Source: Agelas oroides
Lineage: Eukaryota; Porifera; Demospongiae; Agelasida; Agelasidae
Assembly: GCA_949130485.1 (NCBI GenBank)
Contig: OX422197.1
Coordinates: forward strand, 6,302,193-6,366,192
Length of the DNA: 64,000 nt
Reading direction: 5' to 3'
The notes beneath the pieces were generated by a model, which was given only the letters and a program-made list of their open reading frames with translations, was not told the origin of the DNA and did no database searches. Positions 11,606 to 22,616 of this stretch are shown piece after piece. Each line of letters begins with the position of its first letter. The first letter of the stretch is position 1. The position numbers were made by a program, and so were the translations under genes.

Positions 11606-13090
11606 GGCTTTGGTTCAGTAGATGTTCCAGTCAATCTGACTAATAACAACCACAAATATCATTGAAGCACTCATGTAAAGCTGACATGCTAATCACAGTT
11701 TCTAAAAGTCCCAAAAACTCAAAATATACCATTGTAGCTGGATTTACAGATAATCCTATCGAGATAAAATATGTACTCAAGTAACAGTTACGTACTAAAA
11801 ACATTACTAGTTTTCTCTGCAATAATAAAGTTGATAATGAAGAGACAGTCCTATCAGAAGAAGCTGCAGCTTCTCTGTGTCCAAAATAACATCAGGTGGT
11901 ACACTGTAAGAAAAAGTGGGTAGTTTTAACCCATTTTGGTTACCTCAGTTCCATACCCTTTTCCACATGATTGGACAATTTCATTAGCAAAGTATTCTTC
12001 CATGACATCTACTAATGTTTAAATCAAGTTCTTAATTTGTTGGAATCTAAAGCAGGCAGTGGGACTCCACTGTGTTTAACAATGCAGACAATTAAAAGAA
12101 AACTGAGGTAACCACATTGAGTCAGAACAACCTTTCCTTTTTTACAGTGTAACGTTATAATTCACACTTCCAGTAACTAGACACGTTTACAATGATGCCC
12201 CATATATGAAGGATAATAAACTGGTCAAGTCTATAAGCTCTGAAACCAATATTGTGAAGGTTAAATGCCATTCAATCCTCTAAGTTTAGCAGTCTGTGTT
12301 TTTGCTGTACAGACATCTACACCCACAGTCTTTCTTTTCCTTGTTAAGTTCTTTCCTCTGCTCTCAGCCTCATTGCCTTACAGGCCTAGACTTGTCCTTG
12401 GGTGAACATGCTGTACAGTGATACCATAACTTCAAACAAAAGCGCATAAGAACGGCGGGTGGCTAGAGGAAGAGTGTGCAACTACGTAAAATTCCCGGAA
12501 TTATTGAACCTTACTAAAAATAGTAACACGTATGCACAGTTGCGTGTAGACATGTTGCTAAGCACGTGCAGGGTGTTCTATTTTTAGTATGGTTCAATAA
12601 TTTTGACCGGACTATGGGCTTCTATTGGAGTTACACGCTCTTCCTCTAGCCACCTGTTCTTATGCACTCTTGCTTCAACTTCACAGAAAGGGGAGAGTGA
12701 CTACATACTTTCGGAAGTACCACATTTTACATTTACCAGCATGAGCCTGGACCTTAACCTCATATGCATAGTATATGTACAACTTATTATTTACATACAA
12801 GGCGAGTCAGTCCTTTCAGTAAAGCTCTAAGGACCTTGACATCTGATGACAACTCAATATACAAAAATGGATGTTTGAAACATTGACAATATGTAGAAGT
12901 GCTGTTTTTGCAGTACAATAATTTCTGATGACAAATTTCAAGAAAAAAGGTGGTAATTACATGCAAATTTACTGGTCAAGTAAAACACTAATATGTAGAC
13001 ACAATTTCATGCAATGTACTTTACACTTGCAGTAAACATCATTGCTGGATATGCAGTTATAAAAAAACAGATATACATTGACTCTCATAT
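11606..13090. other. Spacer with hAT-like element and an empty MULE site
   Basis: It holds the 5' leader of array gene 3 and sequence homologous to the 3518-5629 spacer (12285-12402). It also has the unoccupied MULE target at 12394-12402, a TIR element (12437-12672) and the 3' flank of array gene 4. No gene recognised. Confidence 0.55.
12437..12672. mobile_element. Small TIR element, hAT-like (236 bp)
   Basis: Inverted ends of about 45 bases share GCATAAGAAC followed by GTGGCTAGAGGAAGAG, with a few mismatches. The outermost bases read CAAAAG on the left and CAAGAG on the right complement. Flanks CTTCAAA and CTTCAAC are a possible imperfect 7-8-bp duplication. A second inner inverted pair surrounds TACTAAAAATAG. 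Non-coding; the hAT assignment rests only on end sequence and duplication length. Confidence 0.6.
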
Positions 13091-15190
13091 TTATTGTGAG
13101 GTTTCAAGATTAGAATACGCTAATTGGTCACTAACGCCCTTAGTGCTGATAGCTCCATAGTAAGCTACATGGGTTTCCTCTTCGTTGATATAACGATAAG
13201 GATTAATTAGTCTATCTGGTAGAGATTCCTCCAATCCTGCGCCTTGTATTCGCCTGCAGACTCTTCCTATAATGCTTTGAACTAGTCTTCGTTTATTTCC
13301 CTTTCGAGAACAAATCCAATGCAGAAAGATCACAACCAAGTAGAGAAGAGGTAAAACGGCTAACAGGATTGAAACTATTAATGATGTGTTCAGTAGTCTG
13401 TGAGCTTTTGTTGCTGCTATGTTGAAAAACACGGCTGAACCACACCACATGGCCAAGGTAAGAATTAACACCGAATCAACAACATTGTAAGCAGCGAATT
13501 CTGCTTTGTAAGGTTGAACTATGACAAGCAACATGGCTACACCTATAACTGCTAGAATTGTCACAGCATAAAAAACAGCGCTGAGAGTGAACGCAAACAG
13601 AATGAAGAGTGAAAATCGTAAAATAAGGTACACAGCTGCAAAGTATCGGCAGTCTCGAGTCCCATTAGTTCCGTCTTTGTAGCAACCCTGGAAAGCATCC
13701 ACAAAGATGTGAAGAGCATGCCAACTCACTCCACAGACACCAAGACACCGCTGAAAACATCGCATTGGATACAGTAGCAGAAGCAGTATAGGAAAGAAGA
13801 CAAAAGTGAGTACCACAAAGAGAGCAAGAATGGCATAAGGGAGGTGTTTCTTGCCAAAGTATTCGACTGATGCATCATAATAGAGGTAGATGCCAACTAC
13901 ACTTCCATTCATATTGTATACAGATGTTGGAATTAAAAGGTCAAAGGACACACTTAGAAGTTTAATATTTGAGAGAAGGAGAAATGTAGCAAAAGCATCG
14001 ATGATGGAAGTTCTTATATTCCACTGCTGTCGAAAGCGAGCAAAACATCTATGAAATGGTCTCCAGATCCAAACAATAACTCTAAAGTTGTGAGCATGAA
14101 GTTCAATAACTACATATGTTACAACAATTAAAACAAGGGGATAAAATGCAATGCTGTAGTCCAATGCCAGGGCTTGAAGTGTGTCCACTTTAAGACATAC
14201 AGTATGTGGAGCCAATGTGCGAAAGAAATCTAAATTCCAAACACCATACACTGCTGTTAGTGTTCGCACTGCTATCAAAGCACCAGGAGAAGAATTGCTG
14301 TAGATTGCAACTAAAAGAATGCGCACATTGGCAGGGATCGCAATAGCCTGACAGAATGTGACAAATGCATTCAGCTGGGGTGAAGTAGCACTAATTCTGC
14401 AGCAGAGGACAAGAACCAAGAAAACAGTAAGAGGTACAAAGGCTATGGCCACATACTTCATCCAGTTGTACTGACCATCAGAACACATTGTACAATGCAA
14501 ATCGTAGGAGTAGACAGGAGGGCTATAGTTTGCTTTGCACTCACCACAAAGCTGTCCATCTCGGTTAAAGTCACCACACATATCACGATTTAGTCCCTCC
14601 ACAGTCTTTGGCATTGGTCGGTAGACAACATCTTTTGTGCTGTTAGTACTAACACAGTTGTAGAAACATGCACCAACAACGATTGTTTCTGTAGATTCAT
14701 TGTATGTCATGCAATAACAGTCAAGTATGGCAGATTCATTTAGAGTTTCATCACACTTGACAATGTCATGGATAGTTTTCCCACATCTGCAGGTTCCATT
14801 GGATGGTTCAAACCAAGGAGGGCAAGATGCATTGACGACCCGAGTTGATGCTAAATGATACTTCTGATTATCAGCCAGTTCGTTGCATCTGCAACTATCA
14901 TTATCTGCAGTAGGCAATGGTGGGTAAGATGAGGCCTGCGGAGTATCTTGTGCTATGGTAGGAGTATTATGGCTGTTTCCATACCTATACAGAACAGCTA
15001 TGGTTGAGTTGTATCTCTGGGCGCCAGTGTCCGCTAGTTCCAAGCTACCACACGGCTGGTCTAGCCCTCCTTCCCAGCAGCTGCTATTGAGTGTCCCATT
15101 CTCAGTGTCAACATAGATGATCTGGTGTCCTTGTACACCAACAACTAATGCCAGTAACAGAGCAGCAACTGCACACCGACTGCAGCTCAT
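13091..15190 (-). CDS. Array gene 4: intact receptor-like multi-pass membrane protein (699 aa)
   Basis: Uninterrupted family member, sister of the gene at 5630. Both tails contain AYYGA followed by a shortened end; here the last tyrosine motif is AYSNL. The variable linker has the words NTPTIAQDTPQ and CRCNELADNQKYH. NGTCRCG replaces the usual NGTCKCG. The region after the last membrane segment is a few residues shorter (RKGNKRRLVQSIIGR). The conserved ATG sits 23 bases from the GATGATAACCAC leader word. Confidence 0.9.
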   Translation of the reverse strand: MSCSRCAVAALLLALVVGVQGHQIIYVDTENGTLNSSCWEGGLDQPCGSLELADTGAQRYNSTIAVLYRYGNSHNTPTIAQDTPQASSYPPLPTADNDSCRCNELADNQKYHLASTRVVNASCPPWFEPSNGTCRCGKTIHDIVKCDETLNESAILDCYCMTYNESTETIVVGACFYNCVSTNSTKDVVYRPMPKTVEGLNRDMCGDFNRDGQLCGECKANYSPPVYSYDLHCTMCSDGQYNWMKYVAIAFVPLTVFLVLVLCCRISATSPQLNAFVTFCQAIAIPANVRILLVAIYSNSSPGALIAVRTLTAVYGVWNLDFFRTLAPHTVCLKVDTLQALALDYSIAFYPLVLIVVTYVVIELHAHNFRVIVWIWRPFHRCFARFRQQWNIRTSIIDAFATFLLLSNIKLLSVSFDLLIPTSVYNMNGSVVGIYLYYDASVEYFGKKHLPYAILALFVVLTFVFFPILLLLLYPMRCFQRCLGVCGVSWHALHIFVDAFQGCYKDGTNGTRDCRYFAAVYLILRFSLFILFAFTLSAVFYAVTILAVIGVAMLLVIVQPYKAEFAAYNVVDSVLILTLAMWCGSAVFFNIAATKAHRLLNTSLIVSILLAVLPLLYLVVIFLHWICSRKGNKRRLVQSIIGRVCRRIQGAGLEESLPDRLINPYRYINEEETHVAYYGAISTKGVSDQLAYSNLETSQ

Positions 15191-15865
15191 GGCTTTGTGT
15201 TTGCAATCTATCAGATGATAACCACAAACAAAATTTTCATCTATAACTATTCAAGCACATTAATACCACACATCAAGGCAACCAAACAGTTCCATAGTCC
15301 TTTTTCTCATTCGGTAAAATCAACACTGAAAATGCTTTGCATCGTAAAATCCTCCTCACAAAGTCAAACAAACACAAACAACCAGGTAAAACAAGGAAGT
15401 TGATCTCTTCTGACTAAATACAATCTCTACTCAATACCAACAGACAATCTATTGTTATCATTGGTTACCTCTACTTGCAACTGTACCTTGACTGTTACAG
15501 TAGTTCATGGTTTCGTTCCAGCAATCTATCAGACTACATTAACAAGAGCCTAGTTTACTATAAGCAACACTCTTTTACCAAATGGGTAATTCTGATACCC
15601 AAAGGTAGACAAAATACATAACAGTATTCCCACTGCAGTTTCAGGGTTCATTGAACTTGTGTATGAAGAGAATTTATAATTACCATCCATCAACCCTCGC
15701 ACAATTTCTTTGTGTGGTAGAATAGGCACTTGTTTGCTTGTATGTAATGTGTCTTTCTGCTAGCTACTATTTCATTCTGAACCAATTAATAGCCTGCAAA
15801 TGAATCTGCTACAAACTGGCAAGTTTAGCTTGTAGACAAGTGATACATGACAAAGAATAATCACA

Positions 15866-16005
15866 TGTTTGTGAATTCTCTTCATAGTATTCACTGAACC
15901 CTGAAACTGGGGTCACTACCCGTTCTAACTGAGTAGTGTTTGCTGTGCATGCATAGAGGTGGGTTTAGAGACCACACCAAAACTAGCATATGATGTCATC
16001 ACTTG
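15866..16005. repeat. Duplicated 5' flank (copy 2)
   Basis: Counterpart of 7951-8110. It has the same order of words but lacks about 12 bases in the middle. It bounds the second copy of the two-gene block. Confidence 0.75.
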
Positions 16006-16119
16006 TCAGCACCATGTTGTATCCTTAGTGGCTTTTTCTTATCCAAATTCAGCACTTACCATGAGAAAAAACACTCAGAATGAGTGTTCTTCTCATGGAG
16101 AGAATAGTCAACACCTAAC

Positions 16120-16330
16120 AGAATTTTCACTGCACATACTGATGGCTTCCAGGGTGTGTGACAGTACCACCCGTACAGTACATGGAGAGGGCTGATGGTT
16201 GTCCAGTTGTAAATTGTAGCTCAGTGGTAGAGCACTGGCAGCACAAGCCAGGTGCCCTGAGTTTGATTCAAGTGACTGCCGGACGATTTCTAGTTTTACC
16301 TCATAACATCAAATATCTTTATTATTTCCA
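16120..16330 (+). repeat. tRNA-derived SINE-like repeat
   Basis: The core at about 16215-16280 has an A-box-like TAGCTCAGTGGTAGAGCAC, a 5-bp anticodon-like stem CTGGC/GCCAG and a B-box-like GAGTTTGATTC. The acceptor stem does not pair and U33 is missing, so it is not a functional tRNA. The leader (GAGAGGGCTGATGG) and core resemble 19320-19530 and a decayed copy at about 38520-38660. Confidence 0.55.
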
Positions 16331-16897
16331 GCTAAGGAAATTTTTCTAAACATGTACTGCCTTTATAATTCACTCAAGGAGCCACACTCAGCTGCTGGAT
16401 ATAAACGTCATTAGTCAGTATGGTCAATTTTAATCTTTGCTGTGTAAGCTGTAAAATGTGCAATTGGTTGTCAACTGTTCACTAATGTTATATAATCTCC
16501 ACTGCACCCTTGTTCCTATAGTAACAGCATTTTACATAAACTCACACCAGGGTTGTAGATTCTGTTTCATAAACCACAGGAAGTTGGAAATTATGTTACC
16601 TTGAACTACCTTGTTTATGGTGTAAGCCAGCTTGCATGTTTGCCAAGAACAATAAGGACCAATCAGGTTGGAGATTAAAACACATAATACATGTTAGCTA
16701 CAGACTTTATGGTTCACAATAAACACCCTTGTCCTCGAGCTACACTCTTGGAATTGGGTGGTTATAGACCATAAATCACTGGCAACCATGCATTACCTAT
16801 TATGTAATCCAGCTTAGGTTGTTGTTGATTTTTAGTCATACTAGGTTGAATGTTGCATATGCAGCTCTAGATAGACCGCTTCTAGATATTATTATTG

Positions 16898-17786
16898 GGG
16901 TAGGTACAAAACCTGGACTCTGAACTGGACCATGGACTGGACTATGGACTGAATTATGGACCCAATTTTGGACTTGATTTTAGACTGAAAAGCAGAATCT
17001 ACGAACTAATCTCACGTTTCTAGGTCTTCCCCACCATCCACTTTTTGATCGCTTACAGTCTTGTGCCGAAGGTTGTGATTATACAGATTCCTCTGGATTT
17101 TTTCAGCATATATGTCAGCATTTAAGGTCTAGACAATGCATTGGGAGAGAGCTAGAGGCTGAGTATAGTCTCGCAAACCACATCCTTTGTAAAAGGTGTG
17201 CTGGGCTTGTGAAACAAGAGGCTGAGGTGGTGGATAGTGAGTGTATCTGCTCAGGTAATGTGCTTGTACAGCCAGTCTACCCCAGGCCCACAACCCCCTT
17301 CACAGGGGATCCCCATTTGTGAATTAAGGCAGTGTACCCAAAGCTGAAGTCACTGTGCCTCCAGCCTGGGTGTTGAAAGGCTTGCTTCTACTCCTCCACC
17401 ATGAATACAGTGGCTCAGTTGTAAGAGCATCTGACTAGTAATCACAAGGTCCCAGGTTTGACTGCCAGCTTGATCTCTGTGAATTTTGTTTCTCACTAAA
17501 GCTTAGATTAGGCATTATAATGCACTCTTATGAGTCCTTGCCACCAGCTGGGCGAGGAGACTGTATGAGCAGAGCAATGGCCAACCAGCCAGTCTTGCTG
17601 AAAGCTGCACAAATGTCCGTTCCAACTGTTATGCCAATCCCCTGCTCATTGGGCAATCCAGCATTCATAGTCTTCTTTAAATGGCAGAACTAAAACACTA
17701 TCGAGTCCAAAATCGAGTCCATAATCCAGTCCATAGTCCAGACATGGTCCAGTCCAGAGTCCAGAGTCCAGGTTTTGTACCTACCC
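16898..17786. mobile_element. Long-TIR element, MULE-like (889 bp), with zinc-finger-like remnant
   Basis: The ends start GGGTAGGTACAAAACCTGG and run inward for about 80 bases of GGACT-rich inverted repeat with small gaps. Flanks TTATTATTG (16889-16897) and TTATTATCG (17787-17795) form a 9-bp duplication with one mismatch. A plus-strand open stretch at about 17020-17260 encodes Cys/His spacing like a zinc finger: CAEGCDY, FFQHICQHL and LCKRCAGL. A tRNA-like core lies at 17404-17472. No transposase core is seen, so it is probably a decayed or non-autonomous copy. Confidence 0.7.
17404..17472 (+). repeat. tRNA-like sequence (Thr-like anticodon loop) inside the MULE-like element
   Basis: A-box-like TGGCTCAGTTGTAAGAGC, an anticodon loop CTAGTAA (anticodon AGT) and B-box-like GGTTTGACTGCC are in tRNA order. 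The anticodon stem has one mismatch and the acceptor ends do not pair. It is a tRNA-derived fragment rather than a gene. Confidence 0.5.
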
Positions 17787-18027
17787 TTATTATCGAGACA
17801 TCTGATGGAAAACTCAATAATCATATCAAAGGATATGTCAGAAAAATAATGACAAATCTCAAGAAAATGTATTATGTAACTGCAAGTTTTAATAGTAACA
17901 TTGGCAATGTACTGTAGAAAACAAATCTAAATATAACTACAACTGAAACCCAAACAATGGTGTATAGTTACAGCCATTATCAACGCTGTACAGTTACAGA
18001 AAGTCACACAGATGTTGTTGTTACTTA

Positions 18028-18724
18028 TGAGGTTTCATCATTGAACACACTTGGTCGCTGAACTTCTCAATGCTGTTAGCTCTATGAAAAGCTGTCATGT
18101 GTTCCATTAAAACGACAAGGGTTGATAAGCCTATCTGGTAGAGATTCCTCCAATCCTGTGCCACGTGTCAGCCTGCAGACCCTTCCTATCTGGCTCTTAA
18201 CGCTATGAACTAGCCTTTGTCCAACTCTACTGTGAGAACAAGTCCAACGCAAAAAGACCACAGCTAAGTAGGTAAGGGGTAAAGCTGCTAACAGAAATGA
18301 AACTATTAATGATGTCTTCAGCAGTCTTTGAGCTTTCACTCCTGCTATGTTGAAAAATACTGCAGCACCACACCACATGGTCAAGGTAAGAATCAATACT
18401 GAATCAACAACATTGTAAGCAGCGAATTCTACTTTGTAAGGTTGAACTAACTATGACAAGCAACATTGACACACTTAGAAGCGCTAGAATTGCCACAGCA
18501 TAAAAAACAGCACTGAGAGTAACTGCAAACAGAATGAAGAGCACAAATCGCAGAAGGAGATAAACTGCTGCAAAGTATCGGCAGTCTCTACTTCCATTGG
18601 TCCCATCTTTGTAGCAACCCTGGAAAGTATCAACAAAGATGTGAAGAGCATGCCACCTTGTTTCACAGAGACCAAAACACTGCTGAAAACACCGCATTGG
18701 ATACAGTAGCAGAAAGAGGATACA
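18028..18724 (-). pseudogene. Array relic: C-terminal third of a receptor-like gene
   Basis: Only the region from LLLYPMRCFQQC to the tail remains; homology stops abruptly at about 18724. A four-base insertion near 18450 (GAACTAACTATG where intact copies have GAACTATG) shifts the frame within VIVQPYK. The tail is also shortened after LEESLPDRLINPCRF. Membrane words KDGTNGSRDCRYFA and LRWTCSHSRVGQRLV are recognisable. The closest tails are those of the genes at 5630 and 13091. Confidence 0.85.
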
Positions 18725-20249
18725 GATAGATTTGTCAATTGAAGAAAGCTGTAGGAGTAAGGGTATGCACTCCAAAAAATGTTCTCACTGACTTATAACC
18801 TCAGCTTCACAGTAACGTCCCATATCCTGCAGCTATTTAGAACAGTGTACATAACATATTTATGTCTGTGTTTATTTTTATGCCTGTCTAGGGGTATGAT
18901 GGTGAATTTTACACTATTAATAAATGCTCTGCCACATGTCCTCTGTGGGTGAGTTGCTAGTAGCCAGCCACTAAGGTAACCACTACTTATGCTGGAAAAA
19001 GATAGGAGACATGTAACACAAGATTCCAAGATATGAATAGCCTTGGGACAAAGCTACTGTTCTTGTATGTAGATGTTGGCCTATGCAAAGATCAATAATG
19101 AACAGATCATAACTCTTGATCACTGTTCCTTCAACTTATACTGGTCTTGTATAAATATTCATTACATTGGTAGCAACTATCTACTGTTTTGTTGAACAAA
19201 TTTCCAGTTCAAATTTAGAAAGAAAAAAACACTTAGCATATTCAAAATAAGCCACTCAAAATTGTTTGCTTGACCCATAACATATTTCTGGCAGGACCTA
19301 CTGAGTAGTAGTCATATGCACAGACCCCTGTTCCAGGCATGAGACTGAGTGGCTGCCGGGTGTGTAATTGAAGCATTCAGTACTACATGTGCAGTACATA
19401 TGAGAATTGTGAGGGCTGGTGCTTGGTTGCCCAGTAGCCATAGCTCAGTGATCAGAGCACTGGTGGCTTGAGCCAGTGATCCTGGGTTCAATTCACAGCA
19501 TTAAAGAAGTTTTTCTGGCATAAATACCATTTATTGGCTGGATATTTGCAGTTTTTAAAAACAAGAGTACACCAACGTACACCAAAACCAGCATATGGCA
19601 TCATCTATTGTTATCACTGTAGCTATGTTGAAGTGTGAGTAGCCATGGTGGCTGAACTACAGTTATTACTTGCATGCCCTGGCATAGGCTTAGTAAAGTG
19701 TGGTTCCTGTGAGCTCCTGTAGGGTATTTGCATGGGTAGTGAAGTTGTGTTTCAAAATAAGCTGAAAGGAAGTATTTTGCTGATCTTCAAGAAGAAGGAG
19801 CACAAGGACACAAATCCAAGAGAATTGTGAATTTGGTACGTTTTACAAAGAACCAATGGTTAAAAGTAACTGCTGTATAAATATGCCTATGTTACATTCA
19901 GTAATTGACTATACCAATCCATTAAAACTCCATCAAGCCTAAAACTCTGAGTCACCAAGAACCACTTAACTACCTATGAATTAGACATCAGATGGATTAA
20001 AATAACGCTTTCTTGACATAAAATTAACTGATGTAGCTTTGCAGTGCAACATTTGACAATAAAACAACATAACTGCAACTGTAAGTTTCTAAACAATATT
20101 GATCATGTGGTAATACAGCTAAAACTGAAACAAAAACAATTCGTGTAATGTTTTGCACACATGCATTAAGTCTTGCAAACATTGTAGCTGCTAAATACAA
20201 GCAATTCCAGGAAATAGACATAAGTAATGGGCATGTTTGCTAAATTATC
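18725..20249. other. Spacer with SINE-like repeat
   Basis: Contains the tRNA-derived repeat at about 19320-19530, a short stretch near 19575 resembling the repeat word at 8083 and 15978, and the 3' flank of the gene at 20250. No gene recognised elsewhere in it. Confidence 0.5.
19320..19530 (+). repeat. tRNA-derived SINE-like repeat
   Basis: The core at 19437-19502 has TAGCTCAGTGATCAGAGC, a paired CTGGT/GCCAG stem and the B-box GGGTTCAATTC. The leader GAGTGGCTGCCGGGTGTG recurs, mutated, near 38535. The acceptor stem is absent. Confidence 0.55.
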
Positions 20250-22352
20250 CTATTCTTTACTCTTTTTGCTTTCATCAGTATTGATGCTTAAATATGCTTG
20301 GTCACTGAACTTCTCCGTGTTGTTAGCTCTGTATAAGGCTGCATGGGTTCCATCATTATTATAAAGAGAAGGGTTGATAAGCCTATGTGGCAGAGATTCC
20401 TCTAACGCTGAGGTACACGCTTGGTTGCTGACTCTTCTTATCCGACTCTTAATGTTTTGAACTAATCTCTGTCCAAATCCCCTACAACAACAGATCCAGC
20501 GCACAAAAATTACAACTAAGTAGGAAAGAGGCAAGGTTCCAACCAAAAACGAAACTATAAATGACAACTTCAGAAGATTACGGGCTTTCACAGCTGCTAT
20601 GTTCATACACATTACCGAGCCATAACACATGGCTAAGGTAAGAAAGAATACAGGATCGATGATGTTGTAAGCAGCAAACTCTGCTTTATAAGGCTGAACT
20701 ATGACAGTAAACATAGCTACACCTGTAAGCACAAGACCTGCCAAGCCATAGAAAAGGGCGTTGAGAGTGATTGCAAAAAGAACGAGAAGCAGGGGTCGCA
20801 TAAATAGGTACATGCCTGCAAAGTACCGGCAGTCACGAGTTCTATTGGTTCCATCTTTGTAACAGCCCTGGAAAGCATCAATAAAGATGTGAAGAGCATG
20901 CCACCTGACTCCACAGTGACCAAGACAGCGCTGAAAACACCGCATTGGATATAGTAGCAGAAGTAGTATAGGGAAGATAATGAAAACGAGTACCACAAAA
21001 AGAGCAAGAATGGCATAAGGGAGGTGTTTCTTGCCAAAATATTCAACTGATGCATCATAATAGAGGTAGAGGCCAACTACACTTCCATTCATATTATATA
21101 CATATGTTGGCAACAATAAGTCAAAGGACACACTTAGAAGTTTAATATTTGAGAGAAGGAGAAATGTAGCGAAAGCATCAACGATGGAAGTCCTTACATC
21201 CCACTGCTGCCGAAAGCGAGCAAAACATCTATGAAATGGTCTGCAGATCCAAAGTATAAATCTAACATTGTGAGCATGAAGCTCAATAAGTACATATGTT
21301 ATAATGATTAAAGCGAGGGGGTAGAATGCAATGCTGTAGTCCAATGATAGGGTTTGAAGTGTGTCCACTTTCAGACATATTTTATGTGGGATTAATGTGC
21401 GAAAGAAATCTAAATTCCAAAAGCCATACATCGCTAATATTATTCGAAGTAGCACTGAAGTACGAGGAAAGTGTGTACTATTGATAGCAGCTAAAAGAAT
21501 ACGTGCATTGGCAGGAATTGCAATAGCCTGACTGAACATAACAAATGTATACAGCTGGGGCGAAGTAGCACTGATCCTACAGCAGAGAACAAGGACCAAG
21601 AAAACCGTGAGAGGCACAAAAGCAATAGCGACATAGCTTACCCAGTTATACTCACTACCAGAGCACAATGTACATTCTAAATCGTAGGAGTAAACAAGAG
21701 TGGTGTGGTTTGCTTTGCATTCACCACAGAGCTGTCCACTTCTGTTAAGACGACCACACATTACGTCATTTACATGCTCTACTGTCTTCGGTATTGGATG
21801 GTACACTACATCTTTCAAATTGTTGTTATGTACACAGTTGTAGAAGCATGCACCAACAACCGTTCCTGTTGATTCATTGTATGTCATGCAGTGACAGTCA
21901 AGTATGGCAGACTCCTGCAGTGTTTCATCACAATTGACAATACCATCAACACTATCCCCACATTTACAAGTACCATTGAGTGGTTCAAACCAAGGGGGGC
22001 AAGATGCATTATATGACTGAGCTGATACTGAACTGTACTTCTGAATAGTTGCTGACTCATTCCATCTGCTAGCGGTTGGCTCACATCTGCAAGTACCATT
22101 GTCTATGGTAGGTAATGTGGTAGGAGTATTATAGCTGGTTCCATACCTCCACACAACAGCTATGGTCGAGTTGTATTTCTGGGCACCGGTGTCCGCTAGT
22201 TCCAAGCTACCACAGGGCTGGTCTAGCCCTCTTTCCCAGCAGCTGCTATTCAGTGTCCCATTCTCAGTGTCAACATAGATGATCTGGTGTCCTTGCACAC
22301 CAACAACTAATGCCACTAACAGAGCAGCAACTGCACACTGACTACAGCTCAT
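20250..22352 (-). CDS. Array gene 6: intact receptor-like multi-pass membrane protein (700 aa)
   Basis: Uninterrupted. The ectodomain linker (TLPTIDNGTCRCEPT, WNESATIQKYSSVS) is almost the same as in the gene at 53605, 33 kb away. The C-terminal half differs clearly from that gene: FTVIVQPYKAEFAAYNIID here against ITIIKPYKAEFAVYNAVD. Other peculiarities are GDSVDGIVNCDET in the Cys-rich part, DRTLH-type substitutions in the tail (SLPHRLINPSLY) and a Lys-rich end (ESKKSKE). The last tyrosine motif is DQAYLSI. Confidence 0.9.
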   Translation of the reverse strand: MSCSQCAVAALLVALVVGVQGHQIIYVDTENGTLNSSCWERGLDQPCGSLELADTGAQKYNSTIAVVWRYGTSYNTPTTLPTIDNGTCRCEPTASRWNESATIQKYSSVSAQSYNASCPPWFEPLNGTCKCGDSVDGIVNCDETLQESAILDCHCMTYNESTGTVVGACFYNCVHNNNLKDVVYHPIPKTVEHVNDVMCGRLNRSGQLCGECKANHTTLVYSYDLECTLCSGSEYNWVSYVAIAFVPLTVFLVLVLCCRISATSPQLYTFVMFSQAIAIPANARILLAAINSTHFPRTSVLLRIILAMYGFWNLDFFRTLIPHKICLKVDTLQTLSLDYSIAFYPLALIIITYVLIELHAHNVRFILWICRPFHRCFARFRQQWDVRTSIVDAFATFLLLSNIKLLSVSFDLLLPTYVYNMNGSVVGLYLYYDASVEYFGKKHLPYAILALFVVLVFIIFPILLLLLYPMRCFQRCLGHCGVRWHALHIFIDAFQGCYKDGTNRTRDCRYFAGMYLFMRPLLLVLFAITLNALFYGLAGLVLTGVAMFTVIVQPYKAEFAAYNIIDPVFFLTLAMCYGSVMCMNIAAVKARNLLKLSFIVSFLVGTLPLSYLVVIFVRWICCCRGFGQRLVQNIKSRIRRVSNQACTSALEESLPHRLINPSLYNNDGTHAALYRANNTEKFSDQAYLSINTDESKKSKE

Positions 22353-22424
22353 GACTTTGGCTTATGATCTATCAACTGATGATAACCACTGACAAGCCTT
22401 TCATCGAAAACACATTGATAGCAG

Positions 22425-22567
22425 ACAAGATTCTGTATTATCAAACAATACCATTGTGGGACCAGAAACAAGTGTATACACAGTACCAGCAACAAGATTC
22501 TCTATTATCAAACAGTACCATTGTGGGAAAAAAATAATAAGAAACAAGTGTATGCACAGTACCAGCA
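22425..22567. repeat. Two-copy tandem repeat in the 5' flank of array gene 6
   Basis: Units 22425-22491 and 22492-22567 share ACAAGATTCT, ATTATCAAACA and ACCATTGTGGGA, ending in CAGTACCAGCA. The second unit has an A-rich insertion. Confidence 0.8.
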
Positions 22568-22616
22568 GACACTAATATCAGAACACAGTAGATGTTCATT
22601 CATTCTTCATTCTGCT

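Larger units (their letters stand above)
15191..18027. other. Repeat-rich spacer upstream of array gene 4
   Basis: It contains the duplicated 5' flank (15866-16005), a tRNA-derived repeat (about 16120-16330) and a long-TIR element (16898-17786). The remaining sequence, about 15200-15860 and 16330-16890, shows no gene. Confidence 0.55.

Noticed and set aside
19437-19502. Possible functional tRNA genes at 16215, 17404 and 19437
   Set aside because: Acceptor stems do not pair and two lack U33; they fit tRNA-derived repeats.
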